This document shows positions 26,180 through 35,113 of a stretch of 64,000 nucleotides of DNA, piece by piece (the stretch's first letter is position 1; each line of letters opens with the position of its first letter). The position numbers and the translations under genes were made by a program. Below the pieces are notes generated by a model. The model was not told where the DNA came from. It was given only the letters and a program-made list of their open reading frames with translations, and searched no databases. This DNA is from Microbacterium sp. SORGH_AS_0862 (GTDB taxonomy: Bacteria; Actinomycetota; Actinomycetes; Actinomycetales; Microbacteriaceae): contig NZ_JAUTAY010000001.1 of NCBI RefSeq assembly GCF_030818795.1, positions 3,410,001 to 3,474,000 on the forward strand. The letters are read 5' to 3'.

Positions 26180-27526
26180 ATGTCTCTGTCTGACACCCGC
26201 TCCGAGATCCGCGGCTCCTCCGCCGCGGAGATCGCCGACAGCATTCGCGCACTCGTCGAGCGCGGCGAACTCGCTCCCGGCCAGTCGCTCCCGCCCGTCC
26301 GGGCGCTCGCCGAGTCGTTGGACGTCAATCGCAACACGGTCGCGGCGGCATATCGGCTCCTCACCCAGGCCGGTATCGTCGTCACCCGCGGGCGCGGCGG
26401 CACGCTCGTGGCCGAGGCGGCACCGGTCGCGCAAGAGGGCTTCGCCGCCGGCACTGTGCTGCGCGATGTGGGCACCGGCAATCCCGATCCGGACCGCATC
26501 CCGAAGGCCCTTCCCGCGCTGACGCGCATCGCCCGGCGCCCGGTCCTCTACGGCGAACCCGTCATCGACCCCGATCTCGAGTCGTGGGCCCGGGATTGGG
26601 TGCGCGCCGATCTCGCGCCGTCGACGGTGCGGTTGACGATCACCAGCGGGGCGGTCGATGCCGTGGAGCGCCTGCTCGCGCAGGCGCTGACCAGAGACGA
26701 TGCCGTCGCTCTCGAAGACCCCTGCTTCCTTGCCAGCATCCACACCGTGCGCCTCGGCGGCTATCGCGCCGTTCCTGTTCCCGTGGACGCCGAGGGGATG
26801 ACGGTCGACGGGCTTCGCGCTGCTCTCGCCGCCGGCGTCCGCGCGATCGTCTGCACGCCACGCGCCCAGAACCCGACCGGCGCGAGTCTGAGTGCACGCC
26901 GCGCCGCCAAGCTGCGCGCGGTGCTCGAGAACCATCCGTACGTCCTCATCATCGAGGACGACCATTTCTCGCTTCTGTCGCCGCAGCCGTACCACTCGAT
27001 CATCGGCGAGAGCCACCGACGGTGGGCGCTCGTGCGGTCGGTGTCGAAGTTCCTGGGACCCGATATGTGCCTGGCCGTCGCTGCCTCAGATCCCGAGACC
27101 GCGGATCGTCTCGCGCTGCGACTCAGTCCCGGGACCACCTGGGTCAGCCATCTCCTGCAGCGGCTCGCGATCGCCCTGCTCGCCGACGACACCGTGCAGA
27201 GCGCGATTCGGGCGACAGGACGGCACTACGCAGACCGCAACGGCGTCTTCGCCGAACGGGCTCGGGACCACGGCCTCGCCGTCGAGTCGGGCGACGGACT
27301 GAACCTGTGGGTCCCCCTCGGCGTACCCGCTCGCGCCGTCGCCGAGCAGCTCATGCGCCGCGGCTGGCTCGCACGCCCCGGCGACGAGTTCGTGCTCGCC
27401 GACGCGCGCGCCACGCACTACCTGCGCCTGACGGTGCATGATCTCTCCGACGATGACGCCGATCGGCTCATCACGGACCTCGTCGCGGCCGTGGATGCGG
27501 TCGCCGCCACCTCGAAGATGGGATGA
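26180..27526 (+). CDS. pdxR: PdxR-type MocR/GntR transcriptional regulator
   Basis: A 448-aa regulator, a GntR winged helix (about 15-80; PGQSLPPVRALAESL, NRNTVAAAYRLL) fused to a fold-type I aminotransferase-like domain. The PLP-binding lysine is in RSVSKFLGPDM. Also visible are TSGAVDAVERLL and CTPRAQNPTGASLS. In known cases PLP binding to the aminotransferase domain controls activation or repression of pdxST. Its position, divergent from pdxST and upstream of pdxY, supports this. It is not expected to be an active aminotransferase. Confidence 0.92.
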   Translation: MSLSDTRSEIRGSSAAEIADSIRALVERGELAPGQSLPPVRALAESLDVNRNTVAAAYRLLTQAGIVVTRGRGGTLVAEAAPVAQEGFAAGTVLRDVGTGNPDPDRIPKALPALTRIARRPVLYGEPVIDPDLESWARDWVRADLAPSTVRLTITSGAVDAVERLLAQALTRDDAVALEDPCFLASIHTVRLGGYRAVPVPVDAEGMTVDGLRAALAAGVRAIVCTPRAQNPTGASLSARRAAKLRAVLENHPYVLIIEDDHFSLLSPQPYHSIIGESHRRWALVRSVSKFLGPDMCLAVAASDPETADRLALRLSPGTTWVSHLLQRLAIALLADDTVQSAIRATGRHYADRNGVFAERARDHGLAVESGDGLNLWVPLGVPARAVAEQLMRRGWLARPGDEFVLADARATHYLRLTVHDLSDDDADRLITDLVAAVDAVAATSKMG

Positions 27527-27533
27527 CTCCGCT

Positions 27534-28385
27534 GTGAAGGTACTTTCGATCCAGTCCGCCGTCGCCTACGGTCACGTCGGCAACTCCGCTGCGGTCTTCC
27601 CCCTGCAGCGCATCGGTGTCGAGGTTCTGCCTGTGTACACCGTGAACTTCTCGAACCACACCGGGTACGGCGCCTGGCGGGGACCGCTCATCGCACCGGA
27701 CGACGTGCGCGATGTGATCACGGGAATCGAGGAGCGCGGCGTCTTCGACAAGATCGACGTGATCCTGTCCGGGTACCAGGGCTCCGAGGGGATCGCCGAC
27801 GTGATCGTCGACGCGGTGGCCCGCGTGAAGGCCGCCAACCCGAGCGCGGTCTACGCGTGCGATCCGGTGATGGGCAACGCCAGGTCCGGCTGTTTCGTCG
27901 CTCCCGCCATCCCCGAGCTCCTCCGCGAGAAGGTCGTTCCGGTGGCGGACATCATCACGCCGAATCAATTCGAGCTCGGCTTTCTCACGGGCACCGATCC
28001 GCACACGATCGAGGAGACGCTCGCTTCGGCGGATGCCGCCCGCGCGATGGGACCGGGCACGGTACTGGTCACGAGCGTCGAGCGCCCCGACCGCGAGGAG
28101 GGCACGATCGAGATGATGGCCGTCACCCCCCGGGGCGCCTGGATCGTGACGACCCCCCTGCTGCCCATGAAGGCGAACGGATCCGGCGATGTGACCGCCG
28201 CCCTCTTCACCGCGCACTACACGCGCAGCGGCGATGCTGCGGATGCCCTCGCGCGCACCGCGTCCAGCGTCTTCGACCTGCTGGAGGCGACGCACCGCTC
28301 GGGCGAACGCGAGCTGCAGCTGGTCGAGTCGCAGGAGGCTTACGCGCACCCCCGCCTGCAGTTCGCCGTTCGTCAGGTGCGCTGA
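27534..28385 (+). CDS. pdxY: Pyridoxal kinase PdxY
   Basis: A 283-aa ribokinase-superfamily kinase phosphorylating pyridoxal (salvage). It has SIQSAVAYGHVGNSAAVFPL at the N-terminus, ILSGYQGSEG, CDPVMGNARSGCFV, ITPNQFELGFLTG and the catalytic GSGD in MKANGSGDVTAALF. The start is the GTG at 27534, 7 bases after the pdxR stop, so the two form an operon. Together with pdxST this makes a single vitamin B6 locus. Confidence 0.94.
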   Translation: MKVLSIQSAVAYGHVGNSAAVFPLQRIGVEVLPVYTVNFSNHTGYGAWRGPLIAPDDVRDVITGIEERGVFDKIDVILSGYQGSEGIADVIVDAVARVKAANPSAVYACDPVMGNARSGCFVAPAIPELLREKVVPVADIITPNQFELGFLTGTDPHTIEETLASADAARAMGPGTVLVTSVERPDREEGTIEMMAVTPRGAWIVTTPLLPMKANGSGDVTAALFTAHYTRSGDAADALARTASSVFDLLEATHRSGERELQLVESQEAYAHPRLQFAVRQVR

Positions 28386-28396
28386 GCCGACTCAGC
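28381..28396. terminator. Short hairpin between convergent pdxY and lipoprotein gene
   Basis: GCTGAG-CCGA-CTCAGC forms a perfect 6-bp stem with a tetraloop. It contains the pdxY stop codon and the stop of the convergent lipoprotein gene. It has the place of a bidirectional terminator, but it is short and has no U-run. Confidence 0.3.
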
Positions 28397-28964
28397 CGCC
28401 CGTGGCGGCACGGAAGGCGCTCTCCCACTGCGGAGCGTCGGCCGGGCACAGGAATCCCGTTCCGAACACCATGATGCTGGTGACGTTGCGCTCCGCCGTC
28501 GGATCGCCGTTCGTGAGTGCGGAGATCAGCGGCGACGTCGCCACGTGCGTGGCATACAGGTCTTGGCCGACATCGTGACCGTTGAGGATCGAGGTCTCAC
28601 AGGCGTCCAGCGCGAGAGCGAGGGTGATGCTCTCGATCTCCGGCGACCACGTGCCTCCCTGCGACTCGGTGTAGGCCCGCTGCTGGGAGATGAACTCCTG
28701 CTGCTCGGGGGTCTTCGGCGTGAGCATCGGGTCGCCGGGGATCTGCTGCTGAGCTTCGAAGAAGGCATCGCGCTCGGCGAAGACGTCGCCGTCGATCAGG
28801 TCGTCGGATCCCGATTCGCCGGCGCTCCCCGTGGGTTCGTCCGAGGGAGCGAGCGCTTCGCCCGGTTCGCTGGATGCGGGCAGCGGGGTGAACTGGCACC
28901 CCGCCAACGGCACCAGCGCAAGCAGCAGCATCGGCGCGACGAGTCGGACGGAACGTGTGCGCAT
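28392..28964 (-). CDS. Hypothetical lipoprotein, DUF732-like pattern
   Basis: A 190-aa secreted protein with a lipoprotein signal: basic N-terminus, hydrophobic core, then the lipobox LAGC with Cys near residue 23. An acidic Ser/Pro linker follows (about 28-60). The C-terminal half has two conserved-looking cysteines, in LDACETSILNGHD and TGFLCPADAP, a spacing reminiscent of DUF732 exported actinobacterial proteins; this is a weak match by eye. The start is the ATG at 28964. It ends convergently with pdxY. The function is unknown. Confidence 0.75.
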   Translation of the reverse strand: MRTRSVRLVAPMLLLALVPLAGCQFTPLPASSEPGEALAPSDEPTGSAGESGSDDLIDGDVFAERDAFFEAQQQIPGDPMLTPKTPEQQEFISQQRAYTESQGGTWSPEIESITLALALDACETSILNGHDVGQDLYATHVATSPLISALTNGDPTAERNVTSIMVFGTGFLCPADAPQWESAFRAATGG

Positions 28965-29045
28965 GAGAGACCCCCGGGCTCGTGGAACGATGCCCGACAC
29001 GCTATCGGCAGGTCGTTGCTCGTATCGGGGGCTTGTGGAGAACGC

Positions 29046-29603
29046 TCAGAGCGGCCATGCGTCCGCGAGCGAGCGGCGCACGTCGCCGAGCAGCTGCGGC
29101 AGCGCCTTCGTGCGCGCGATGATCGGGAAGAAGTTCGCGTCGGTCGCCCATCGCGGGACGACGTGCTGGTGAAGATGGCCCGCGACCCCCGCACCGGCGA
29201 CGGCGCCCTGGTTCATGCCGATGTTGAACCCGTCGCACCGGGACGTCTCGCGCAACACGCGCATCGCGGTCTGGGTGAGCGCACCGATCTCCGCGACCTC
29301 GTCCGCATCCGCCTGATCGTACGTGGGGATGTGGCGGTACGGGCACACCAGGAGATGGCCGGAGTTGTACGGGAACAGATTCAGCAGGACGTACGCGCGA
29401 ACCCCGCGATGAACGATGAGTCCGTCCTCGTCGCTCTTGTGGGGCGCGGCGCAGAACGGGCACCGCTCGGAGTGCGGCTCGGGACCCGCCTGGATGTAGG
29501 CCATGCGGTGCGGAGTCCACAGCCGCTGGAACTCATCCGGCACGCCGGGCAGATCGGATGCGGCGATCAGCGCCGCATCCGTCTGCTCCGGCTCGGTCGT
29601 CAC
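29046..29603 (-). CDS. HIT family hydrolase
   Basis: A 185-aa histidine triad protein, a nucleotide hydrolase or transferase of the Ap4A type. It has the triad [11 protein letters not shown] (about 152-162), [19 protein letters not shown] and a zinc-type CPFCAAP near residue 48. The GTG start at 29603 overlaps the thrS stop by 4 bases (GTGA), the conserved actinobacterial thrS-HIT arrangement. In many relatives pgsA and mannoside genes follow; they are absent here. Confidence 0.93.
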   Translation of the reverse strand: MTTEPEQTDAALIAASDLPGVPDEFQRLWTPHRMAYIQAGPEPHSERCPFCAAPHKSDEDGLIVHRGVRAYVLLNLFPYNSGHLLVCPYRHIPTYDQADADEVAEIGALTQTAMRVLRETSRCDGFNIGMNQGAVAGAGVAGHLHQHVVPRWATDANFFPIIARTKALPQLLGDVRRSLADAWPL

Positions 29604-31606
29604 GCGAGGTCCTCCGCGGTGTTGACGAGTGTCTTCTCGGCGATCGCCCGTTGGATCATCGCGATCGCGTCATCTACGGGAATCCCGTTCGTCTGCGTCC
29701 CGTCACGGAAGCGGAAGGAGACGGTGCCGGCGCTGCGGTCCTGCTCCCCCGCGATCAACTGGATCGGAACCTTCTGCGTCGTGTGCGTGCGGATCTTCTT
29801 CTGCATCCGGTCATCGGAGTGATCGACCTCCGCGCGGACGCCGGACACCTTGAGGCGCTCGACGATGCCGTCGAGGTAGTCCGCGAACTGCTCGGCGACC
29901 GGGATGCCGACGACCTGCACCGGCGAGAGCCACACCGGGAAAGCCCCGGCGTAGTGCTCGAGCAGGATGGCGAAGAAGCGCTCGATCGAGCCGAACAGCG
30001 CCCGGTGGATCATGATCGGGCGGTGCTTCTCACCGTCGGGGCCGGTGTACTCGAGGCCGAAGCGCTCGGGAAGGTTCGGGTCGACCTGCACGGTCGACAG
30101 CTGCCAGGTGCGGCCGATGGCGTCCCGGGTCTTGAGATCGATCTTCGGACCGTAGAAGGCGGCCTCACCCGGCACCTCGGTGAGCTTCAGACCGCTCGCC
30201 ATGGCGACGTTGCGCAGCGCGTTCGTCGAGTAGTCCCAGAACTCGTCCGATCCGATCCACTTCGACTTCTCGTCATCGCGCATGGACAGCTCGAGCTCGA
30301 AGTCCTCGAGGCCGAAGTCGCGAAGCATCGAGATGACGAACTCCAGCACGCGGGTCGCCTCGGACTCGAGCTGCTCGGGCGTGACGAACAGGTGCGAGTC
30401 GTCCTGGGTGAACCCACGCACGCGGGTGAGCCCGTGCAGCGCGCCCGAGAGCTCGTTGCGGTAGACGGTTCCGTTCTCGGCGAGACGCATCGGCAGGTCG
30501 CGGTAGCTGCGGCCGCGTTCCTTGTAGATGAGGATGTGCATCGGGCAGTTCATCGGCTTGAGGTAGTACTCCTGGCCGACTTTGGTGACGTTGCCCTCCG
30601 CGTCGCGCTCCTCATCCATGGTGATGGGCGGGAACATGCCCTCCCGATAGGTCACCAGGTGGTTGGAGGTGATGAACAGGTCTTCCTTGGAGATGTGCGG
30701 GGTGTAGACGTACGTGTAGCCGCCTTCGACGTGCCGACGTCGGGCATGCTGTTCCATCTCGCCGCGGACGATGCCGCCCTTCGGGTGCCAGACGCTGAGG
30801 CCGGAGCCGATCTCGTCGGGGAACGAGAATAGGTCCAGCTCCTTGCCGAGCTTGCGGTGATCGCGTTTGGCCGCCTCCTCCAGTCGATGCTGGTAGGCGC
30901 GCAGGTCGTCCTTGGTCGCCCACGCGGTGCCGTAGATGCGCTGCAGTTGCGGGTTCTTCTCGCTGCCGCGCCAGTACGCGCCGGCGATGCGCTGCAGATC
31001 CCAGCCGTTGCCGATGACGCGCGTGCTCGACACGTGCGGCCCGCGGCAGAGGTCCTTCCAGACCGTCTCGCCGTCGCGGTTCACGTTGTCGTAGATCGTG
31101 AGCTCGCCCGCGCCGACCTCTACCGACGCTCCCTCGGCCGCTTCCTTCTTGCCGCCCTTCAGACCGATCAACTCGAGTTTGAAGGGCTCGTCGGCCAGTT
31201 CCGCGCGCGCCTCGTCATCGGTCACGACCCGACGCACGAAGCGCTGGTTCTCGCGGACGATCCGCTCCATCTCCTTCTTGATGGCCTTGACGTCCTCCGG
31301 CGTGAAAGGCGTGTCGGTGCCGAAGTCGTAGTAGAAGCCGTCGGTGACCGGCGGGCCGATGCCGAGGTTCGTCTGCGGCTTGATGCGCTGCACCGCCTGT
31401 GCGAGCACGTGCGCGGTGGAGTGCCGAAGGATGGCCAGGCCGTCCTCGGAAGAGATCGTGACCGGCTCGACGACGTCGGTCTCGGCGACCGTCGTCGCCA
31501 GGTCCTTCAGTTCGCCGTTCACGCGCAACGCGATGACGGAGCGGTCGGGGAAGAGGGCGAATCCGTCTGCGGGGTAGGCGACGGCTGCCGGGGTCAGATC
31601 AGTCAA
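29600..31606 (-). CDS. thrS: Threonine--tRNA ligase
   Basis: A 668-aa class II synthetase: TGS-like N-terminus (1-60), editing SAD domain ([12 protein letters not shown] and [11 protein letters not shown]), catalytic core with the zinc Cys in [13 protein letters not shown], motif 2 [18 protein letters not shown], motif 3 near [16 protein letters not shown], and a C-terminal anticodon domain. The start is an uncommon TTG at 31606 with a GGAG site 8 bases upstream. TAGGAT (complement of 31635-31640) is a likely -10. No T-box is visible upstream. Confidence 0.97.
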   Translation of the reverse strand: MTDLTPAAVAYPADGFALFPDRSVIALRVNGELKDLATTVAETDVVEPVTISSEDGLAILRHSTAHVLAQAVQRIKPQTNLGIGPPVTDGFYYDFGTDTPFTPEDVKAIKKEMERIVRENQRFVRRVVTDDEARAELADEPFKLELIGLKGGKKEAAEGASVEVGAGELTIYDNVNRDGETVWKDLCRGPHVSSTRVIGNGWDLQRIAGAYWRGSEKNPQLQRIYGTAWATKDDLRAYQHRLEEAAKRDHRKLGKELDLFSFPDEIGSGLSVWHPKGGIVRGEMEQHARRRHVEGGYTYVYTPHISKEDLFITSNHLVTYREGMFPPITMDEERDAEGNVTKVGQEYYLKPMNCPMHILIYKERGRSYRDLPMRLAENGTVYRNELSGALHGLTRVRGFTQDDSHLFVTPEQLESEATRVLEFVISMLRDFGLEDFELELSMRDDEKSKWIGSDEFWDYSTNALRNVAMASGLKLTEVPGEAAFYGPKIDLKTRDAIGRTWQLSTVQVDPNLPERFGLEYTGPDGEKHRPIMIHRALFGSIERFFAILLEHYAGAFPVWLSPVQVVGIPVAEQFADYLDGIVERLKVSGVRAEVDHSDDRMQKKIRTHTTQKVPIQLIAGEQDRSAGTVSFRFRDGTQTNGIPVDDAIAMIQRAIAEKTLVNTAEDLA

Positions 31607-31669
31607 AGGACGCTCCTGGAGTGGGTCTCAATCGATCCTATCGAGCTTGCGAGGCGGCAAGATGGTGTC

Positions 31670-32824
31670 GTGAAGCTGGCCCTCATCGGCGGCGCGCTGC
31701 TGCTGGTCGGCATCGCCGCGGTCCTTTTCGGCGTCCTCCCCCCGGATGCGGCCGTCGCGGTGACCGAACGCATCGTGCCGGTTCTCGGCTTCGTCACCGC
31801 GATCACCGTCGTCGCCGAGCTCGCGACCCGCATCGGGCTGTTCGATGTGCTGGGTGCTTTTCTCGCCCGCCTCTCGCGCGGTCGCACGATCGTCCTCTGG
31901 CTGCTTGTGGTGGCTCTCGCGCTCGTGTCCACCGCCTTCCTCTCGCTCGACACCACCGCGGTGCTGCTGACACCCGTCGTCGTCGCTGTCGCCAGAGCGA
32001 ACGGACTTCCCCCACTGCCGTTCGCGTTCGCGACGGTGTGGCTGGCGAACACGGCGTCGCTGTTCCTGCCGGTCTCCAATCTCACCAACCTGCTCGCCGC
32101 CCACAACCTCGAGGGAGGCACGGCAGCGTTCGTCGGTCTCCTGGGACCGTCGGCGCTGATCGCCGTGATCGTCACCGTGCTCCTGCTGTGGCTACGCGAT
32201 CGCCGGCGACTGCGGGGACGTTTCACCCCCGCCAGATCGCCGCAGATCGCCGACAAGGCGCTGCTGATCGCCGCCGGGGTGATCGTCGCGGTCATGCTGC
32301 CGTTGCTGGTCTCCGGCCTCGAGCCGTGGATCCCGGCGACGGCCGCGGCCGTCGTGCTCGTCGGGTTCGTCTCGTGGCGCTCGCCCCGGCTGCTGTCGCT
32401 GCGGCTCATCCCGTGGCAACTGCTCGTGTTCGCGAGCGGTCTGCTGTTGGTCGCCTCGGCGGCGGATGCGGCGGGCCTCCTCGATTCCGTGTCGGCCGTC
32501 CTCAACTCCTCGGACCAGCCCTGGACGGTGTTCGCGGTGGCCGGTGCGGGCACCGTCGGCGCGAACGTCATCAACAACCTGCCCGCCTACCTGGCTCTCG
32601 AACCGGCGGTCGCGGCATCCCCTGTTCATCTTGCGGCCCTCCTCATCGGCGTCAACGCCGGTCCGCTCATCACGCCGTGGGCGTCGCTGGCGACGCTGCT
32701 GTGGCACGAGAGGCTGCAGTCGGAGGGCATCGAGGTGTCGTGGGGACGATTCATCCTCTGGGGTGCGCTCGCCGCTCCGCTGATCGTCGGACTCGCCGCG
32801 CTTCCGCTGCTGTGGATGCGGTGA
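31670..32824 (+). CDS. ArsB/NhaD (SLC13/IT superfamily) membrane transporter
   Basis: A 384-aa protein with about 10-11 TM segments. Typical ion-transporter motifs are ANTASLFLPVSNLTNLL (first half) and GANVINNLPAYLAL with GVNAGPLITPWASLATLL (second half), as in arsenical pump ArsB and related anion permeases. The start is the GTG at 31670. No arsR, arsC or arsA gene lies near, so arsenite as substrate is not supported by context. It is divergent from thrS by 63 bases. Confidence 0.82.
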   Translation: MKLALIGGALLLVGIAAVLFGVLPPDAAVAVTERIVPVLGFVTAITVVAELATRIGLFDVLGAFLARLSRGRTIVLWLLVVALALVSTAFLSLDTTAVLLTPVVVAVARANGLPPLPFAFATVWLANTASLFLPVSNLTNLLAAHNLEGGTAAFVGLLGPSALIAVIVTVLLLWLRDRRRLRGRFTPARSPQIADKALLIAAGVIVAVMLPLLVSGLEPWIPATAAAVVLVGFVSWRSPRLLSLRLIPWQLLVFASGLLLVASAADAAGLLDSVSAVLNSSDQPWTVFAVAGAGTVGANVINNLPAYLALEPAVAASPVHLAALLIGVNAGPLITPWASLATLLWHERLQSEGIEVSWGRFILWGALAAPLIVGLAALPLLWMR

Positions 32825-32826
32825 GC

Positions 32827-33168
32827 TCAGGCTTCGGAGATGTCGTAGTCGGGGTCGTATCCGTCATCCGGCCCGTCGAAGCCCTCGACCGCCCGCAGAT
32901 GGCGCTCGGGTGTCGGGCGGACCCGCTGCAGGTGAGCCTCGAGTTCGGAGCTGTCGAAGTCCGGGTCGTCACCGTCCCTCGTGACGGGCACCGAGAGCAC
33001 ATCGTTGCCGAGTCCGACGACGAGTTCGGCGGTGCCCTCCGGATCGATGGGGATCCGCACCGCGGCCGCTTCACCACGCTTGGCGAGCTCCGCCGTCAAT
33101 TCGACGAGGAGGCGCGCCACATCGTCGGTGGTCAGAACGTTCTCGCCGGCGTAGGTGATGCGTCTCAT
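32827..33168 (-). CDS. Hypothetical acidic protein
   Basis: A 113-aa cytosolic protein with start ATG at 33168 (MRRITYAGENVLTTDDVARLL). The N-terminal half is a predicted alpha/beta unit and the C-terminus is very acidic (GFDGPDDGYDPDYDISEA). Its stop lies two bases after the stop of the convergent transporter gene. I do not recognise the family. The truncated ABC ATPase begins 67 bases upstream of its start. Confidence 0.65.
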   Translation of the reverse strand: MRRITYAGENVLTTDDVARLLVELTAELAKRGEAAAVRIPIDPEGTAELVVGLGNDVLSVPVTRDGDDPDFDSSELEAHLQRVRPTPERHLRAVEGFDGPDDGYDPDYDISEA

Positions 33169-33234
33169 GCATCCACCATGCGCTGCCGTCCACCCCGGCA
33201 CGGGGCGGTTGCGACGACCCCTGCGGTGGTCTAG

Positions 33235-33588
33235 GCCCGCGCCCTCGCACTCGGCCCGAAGCTGCTGATCGCGGACGAGCCGACCAGTGCGCTCGACGTG
33301 TCGGTGCAGGCGACGGTGCTGGAGCTGTTCGCGGCACTCCAGCGGGAGCTGGGCTTCGCGTCACTGTTCATCAGCCATGACCTCGCCGTCATCGACGCCG
33401 TGGCGGATCGCGTCGTCGTCCTCCGACGGGGTGAGGTGCGCGAGCAGGGAACGACCGCGCAGGTGCTCCTGCATCCACAGGACGCCTACACAGAGCGCCT
33501 CCTGACGTCGTTGCCGGTGCCGGATCCGGTGGCGCAGGCGGAGCGCCGCGCCGCCTGGCTGGCGCTGCCGCCCGAAGCGGGGCGCTGA
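33235..33588 (+). pseudogene. ABC transporter ATP-binding protein, 3' fragment
   Basis: Only the last 117 residues of an oligopeptide/dipeptide-type ABC ATPase remain: ARALALGPKLLIADEPTSAL (Walker B and D-loop), FASLFISHDLAVID (H-loop His), then a typical C-terminus with YTERLLTSLPVPD. Walker A, Q-loop and LSGGQ are missing. The frame opens right after a TAG stop (33232-33234), and the upstream sequence is unrelated, so this is a truncation, not a frameshift. A GTG at 33298 could allow a 96-aa product, but it would not bind ATP. It is likely a deletion scar of a lost transporter operon. Confidence 0.85.
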
Positions 33589-33593
33589 ACGAC

Positions 33594-33638
33594 GCGTGCG
33601 CCGGGCCATCATCCCGCGGGCCAGGTCCCGGCGCACGC
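33594..33638. terminator. Bidirectional hairpin between ABC fragment and bicupin gene
   Basis: The arms GCGTGCGCCGGG (33594-33605) and CCCGGCGCACGC (33627-33638) pair perfectly over 12 bp, with a 21-base loop. It sits between two convergent reading frames. Its loop shares the 12-mer CATCATCCCGCG with the hairpin at 35836-35870. Confidence 0.65.
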
Positions 33639-33644
33639 ATCCGC

Positions 33645-34859
33645 TCATCCGCGCAGGGGCGTGATGCCCTGCGCCGTCCGCGGGAAGGTCGCGAGGACGG
33701 CGGGGTCGATACTGAGGTGGGCGGAGACGAGCTGGGGCGGCACGTGCGCCAGCCAGTTGGCGAGACTGATCTCCTCGTACCTGTCGGTGCGGAACACCTC
33801 GAGGAACTGCAGGATGTCGTCGCCGGTGTTCTCGATGTAGTGGCCGTAGTTCTTCTTCACGATCCCGACATCGCCCGGCCGGAAATCCGTCGTGTTGGCG
33901 TGCGGGCCCGTGTTGAACACGGTCATGCGGGCGGAGCCGCGCAGGTAGTACTGCCACTCGTCGGCGTTGGGATGCCAGTGCAGCTCACGCATCGAACCGG
34001 GCTCGACCGTCACGAGAGCCGCCGCGACGGTGTTCGAGTACTCGTAGTTGGTGGAATCGGCGACCTGCACACTGCCGCCCGAGTTCTGATACCGCGGCTG
34101 AGAGCGCGACAGACGGAAGATGACCGGCTCCATGCCCCACTCGACGCCCGCGGCGGCCTGATCGACCTCCAGGGCGGGCGGCTCGTCGCCGGGGAAGATC
34201 CAGAGGTTGTGCAACGGGATGTCGGAGAAGACCTCCTGAGCGACCCCGAAGTTCTTCGCCAGCACGTCCGGCGGCGTGTGCGCGAACCAGTCCGTCAGCA
34301 GAAGCGTGTTCGACTCCGACTGCTGCCCGTCGTCGAAAGCAAGCACGAAATCCGCGCCGTCCGGACCCAGTCCCTGCAGCGAGTGCGGGGTCCCCGCGGG
34401 GAAGAACCACAGGTCGCCTTCCTCCACGTCCTCCACCGCCGGCAGCCCCGAACGGCTCAGGGTCGTCACACGAGCTTTGCCGCGCGTCATGACAGCCCAT
34501 TCCGCGGTCTGATGCCAGTGCAGCTCGCGGATACCACCCGGCTCGAGGTACATGTTGACGCCGGCGATCTCGTCCGAGATGTGGAAGTCGCTGCTGGTGA
34601 GCTCACGCGCCCATCCCCCGCGCTGCACGCGACGAGGCGAGATGTTGAACGAGGACCAGAAGAACGGCTGCGTCGAGATGTCGGTGGCCGGGGCGTCGAT
34701 CTGGTTCGGGAACTGCGACGCGATGACGGGGTTCTGCGGACCGGTCATGACGGTGCTCTGCGGCCGGTCCACCGTGTTGACCCCGCCCTCCGGCGGAAGG
34801 TCAGGATTGCCGAGTGTGGCCGCCTCGTGATGCGGCGCGGTGCTGTCCGGGGTGTCCAT
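33645..34859 (-). CDS. oxdC: Oxalate-decarboxylase-family bicupin
   Basis: A 404-aa Mn-type bicupin of OxdC size. Cupin 1 has RELHWHQTAEWAVM (metal His/His/Glu) and GTPHSLQG (fourth ligand). Cupin 2 has RELHWHPNADEWQYYLRG and GHYIENTGDD, with the second-site Glu in FLEVF. The active-site lid, SENST in Bacillus OxdC, reads SESNT here (FDDGQQSESNT): the key Glu is kept but Asn and Ser are swapped. There is no signal peptide. The ATG at 34859 has an AAGGAGC site. It probably degrades oxalate to formate and CO2; oxidase-type side activity is possible given the lid. Confidence 0.85.
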   Translation of the reverse strand: MDTPDSTAPHHEAATLGNPDLPPEGGVNTVDRPQSTVMTGPQNPVIASQFPNQIDAPATDISTQPFFWSSFNISPRRVQRGGWARELTSSDFHISDEIAGVNMYLEPGGIRELHWHQTAEWAVMTRGKARVTTLSRSGLPAVEDVEEGDLWFFPAGTPHSLQGLGPDGADFVLAFDDGQQSESNTLLLTDWFAHTPPDVLAKNFGVAQEVFSDIPLHNLWIFPGDEPPALEVDQAAAGVEWGMEPVIFRLSRSQPRYQNSGGSVQVADSTNYEYSNTVAAALVTVEPGSMRELHWHPNADEWQYYLRGSARMTVFNTGPHANTTDFRPGDVGIVKKNYGHYIENTGDDILQFLEVFRTDRYEEISLANWLAHVPPQLVSAHLSIDPAVLATFPRTAQGITPLRG

Positions 34860-35113
34860 GGTGATGCTCCTTCGTCCCGTGAACTGGATGCCGGTGAGTC
34901 TCGCCGAGCCGCATCCCGACCTGGCACCGCGTGGTGACGGAAGTCGCTTCGACGCGCGTCGAGCCTCGGACGCCCCTCGTCAGGGAGCGGGGCGGCTTCC
35001 GACGCAGAGCGGATGCGGGCTACCGGCACCGCTCATAGGTTCGGGCCGTACGCGCCGCGCCGCGCCGCCGGGCGCCTCGCGAGCGAGCACAGGAACCTGA
35101 GGAGAACCCGCCC

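Noticed and set aside
26180..27526. Annotation of pdxR as an aminotransferase
   Set aside because: The N-terminal GntR winged helix and the position next to pdxST mark it as a MocR-type regulator.
30857..31669. N-terminal extension of the ArsB/NhaD-type transporter into thrS
   Set aside because: The extension is antisense to thrS and not membrane-like; the family start fits the GTG at 31670.
34949..34962. Palindrome TCGACGCGCGTCGA between the bicupin and hydrolase genes
   Set aside because: A CG-only alternating palindrome of this length is easily produced by chance in such GC-rich DNA, and no promoter element is adjacent.
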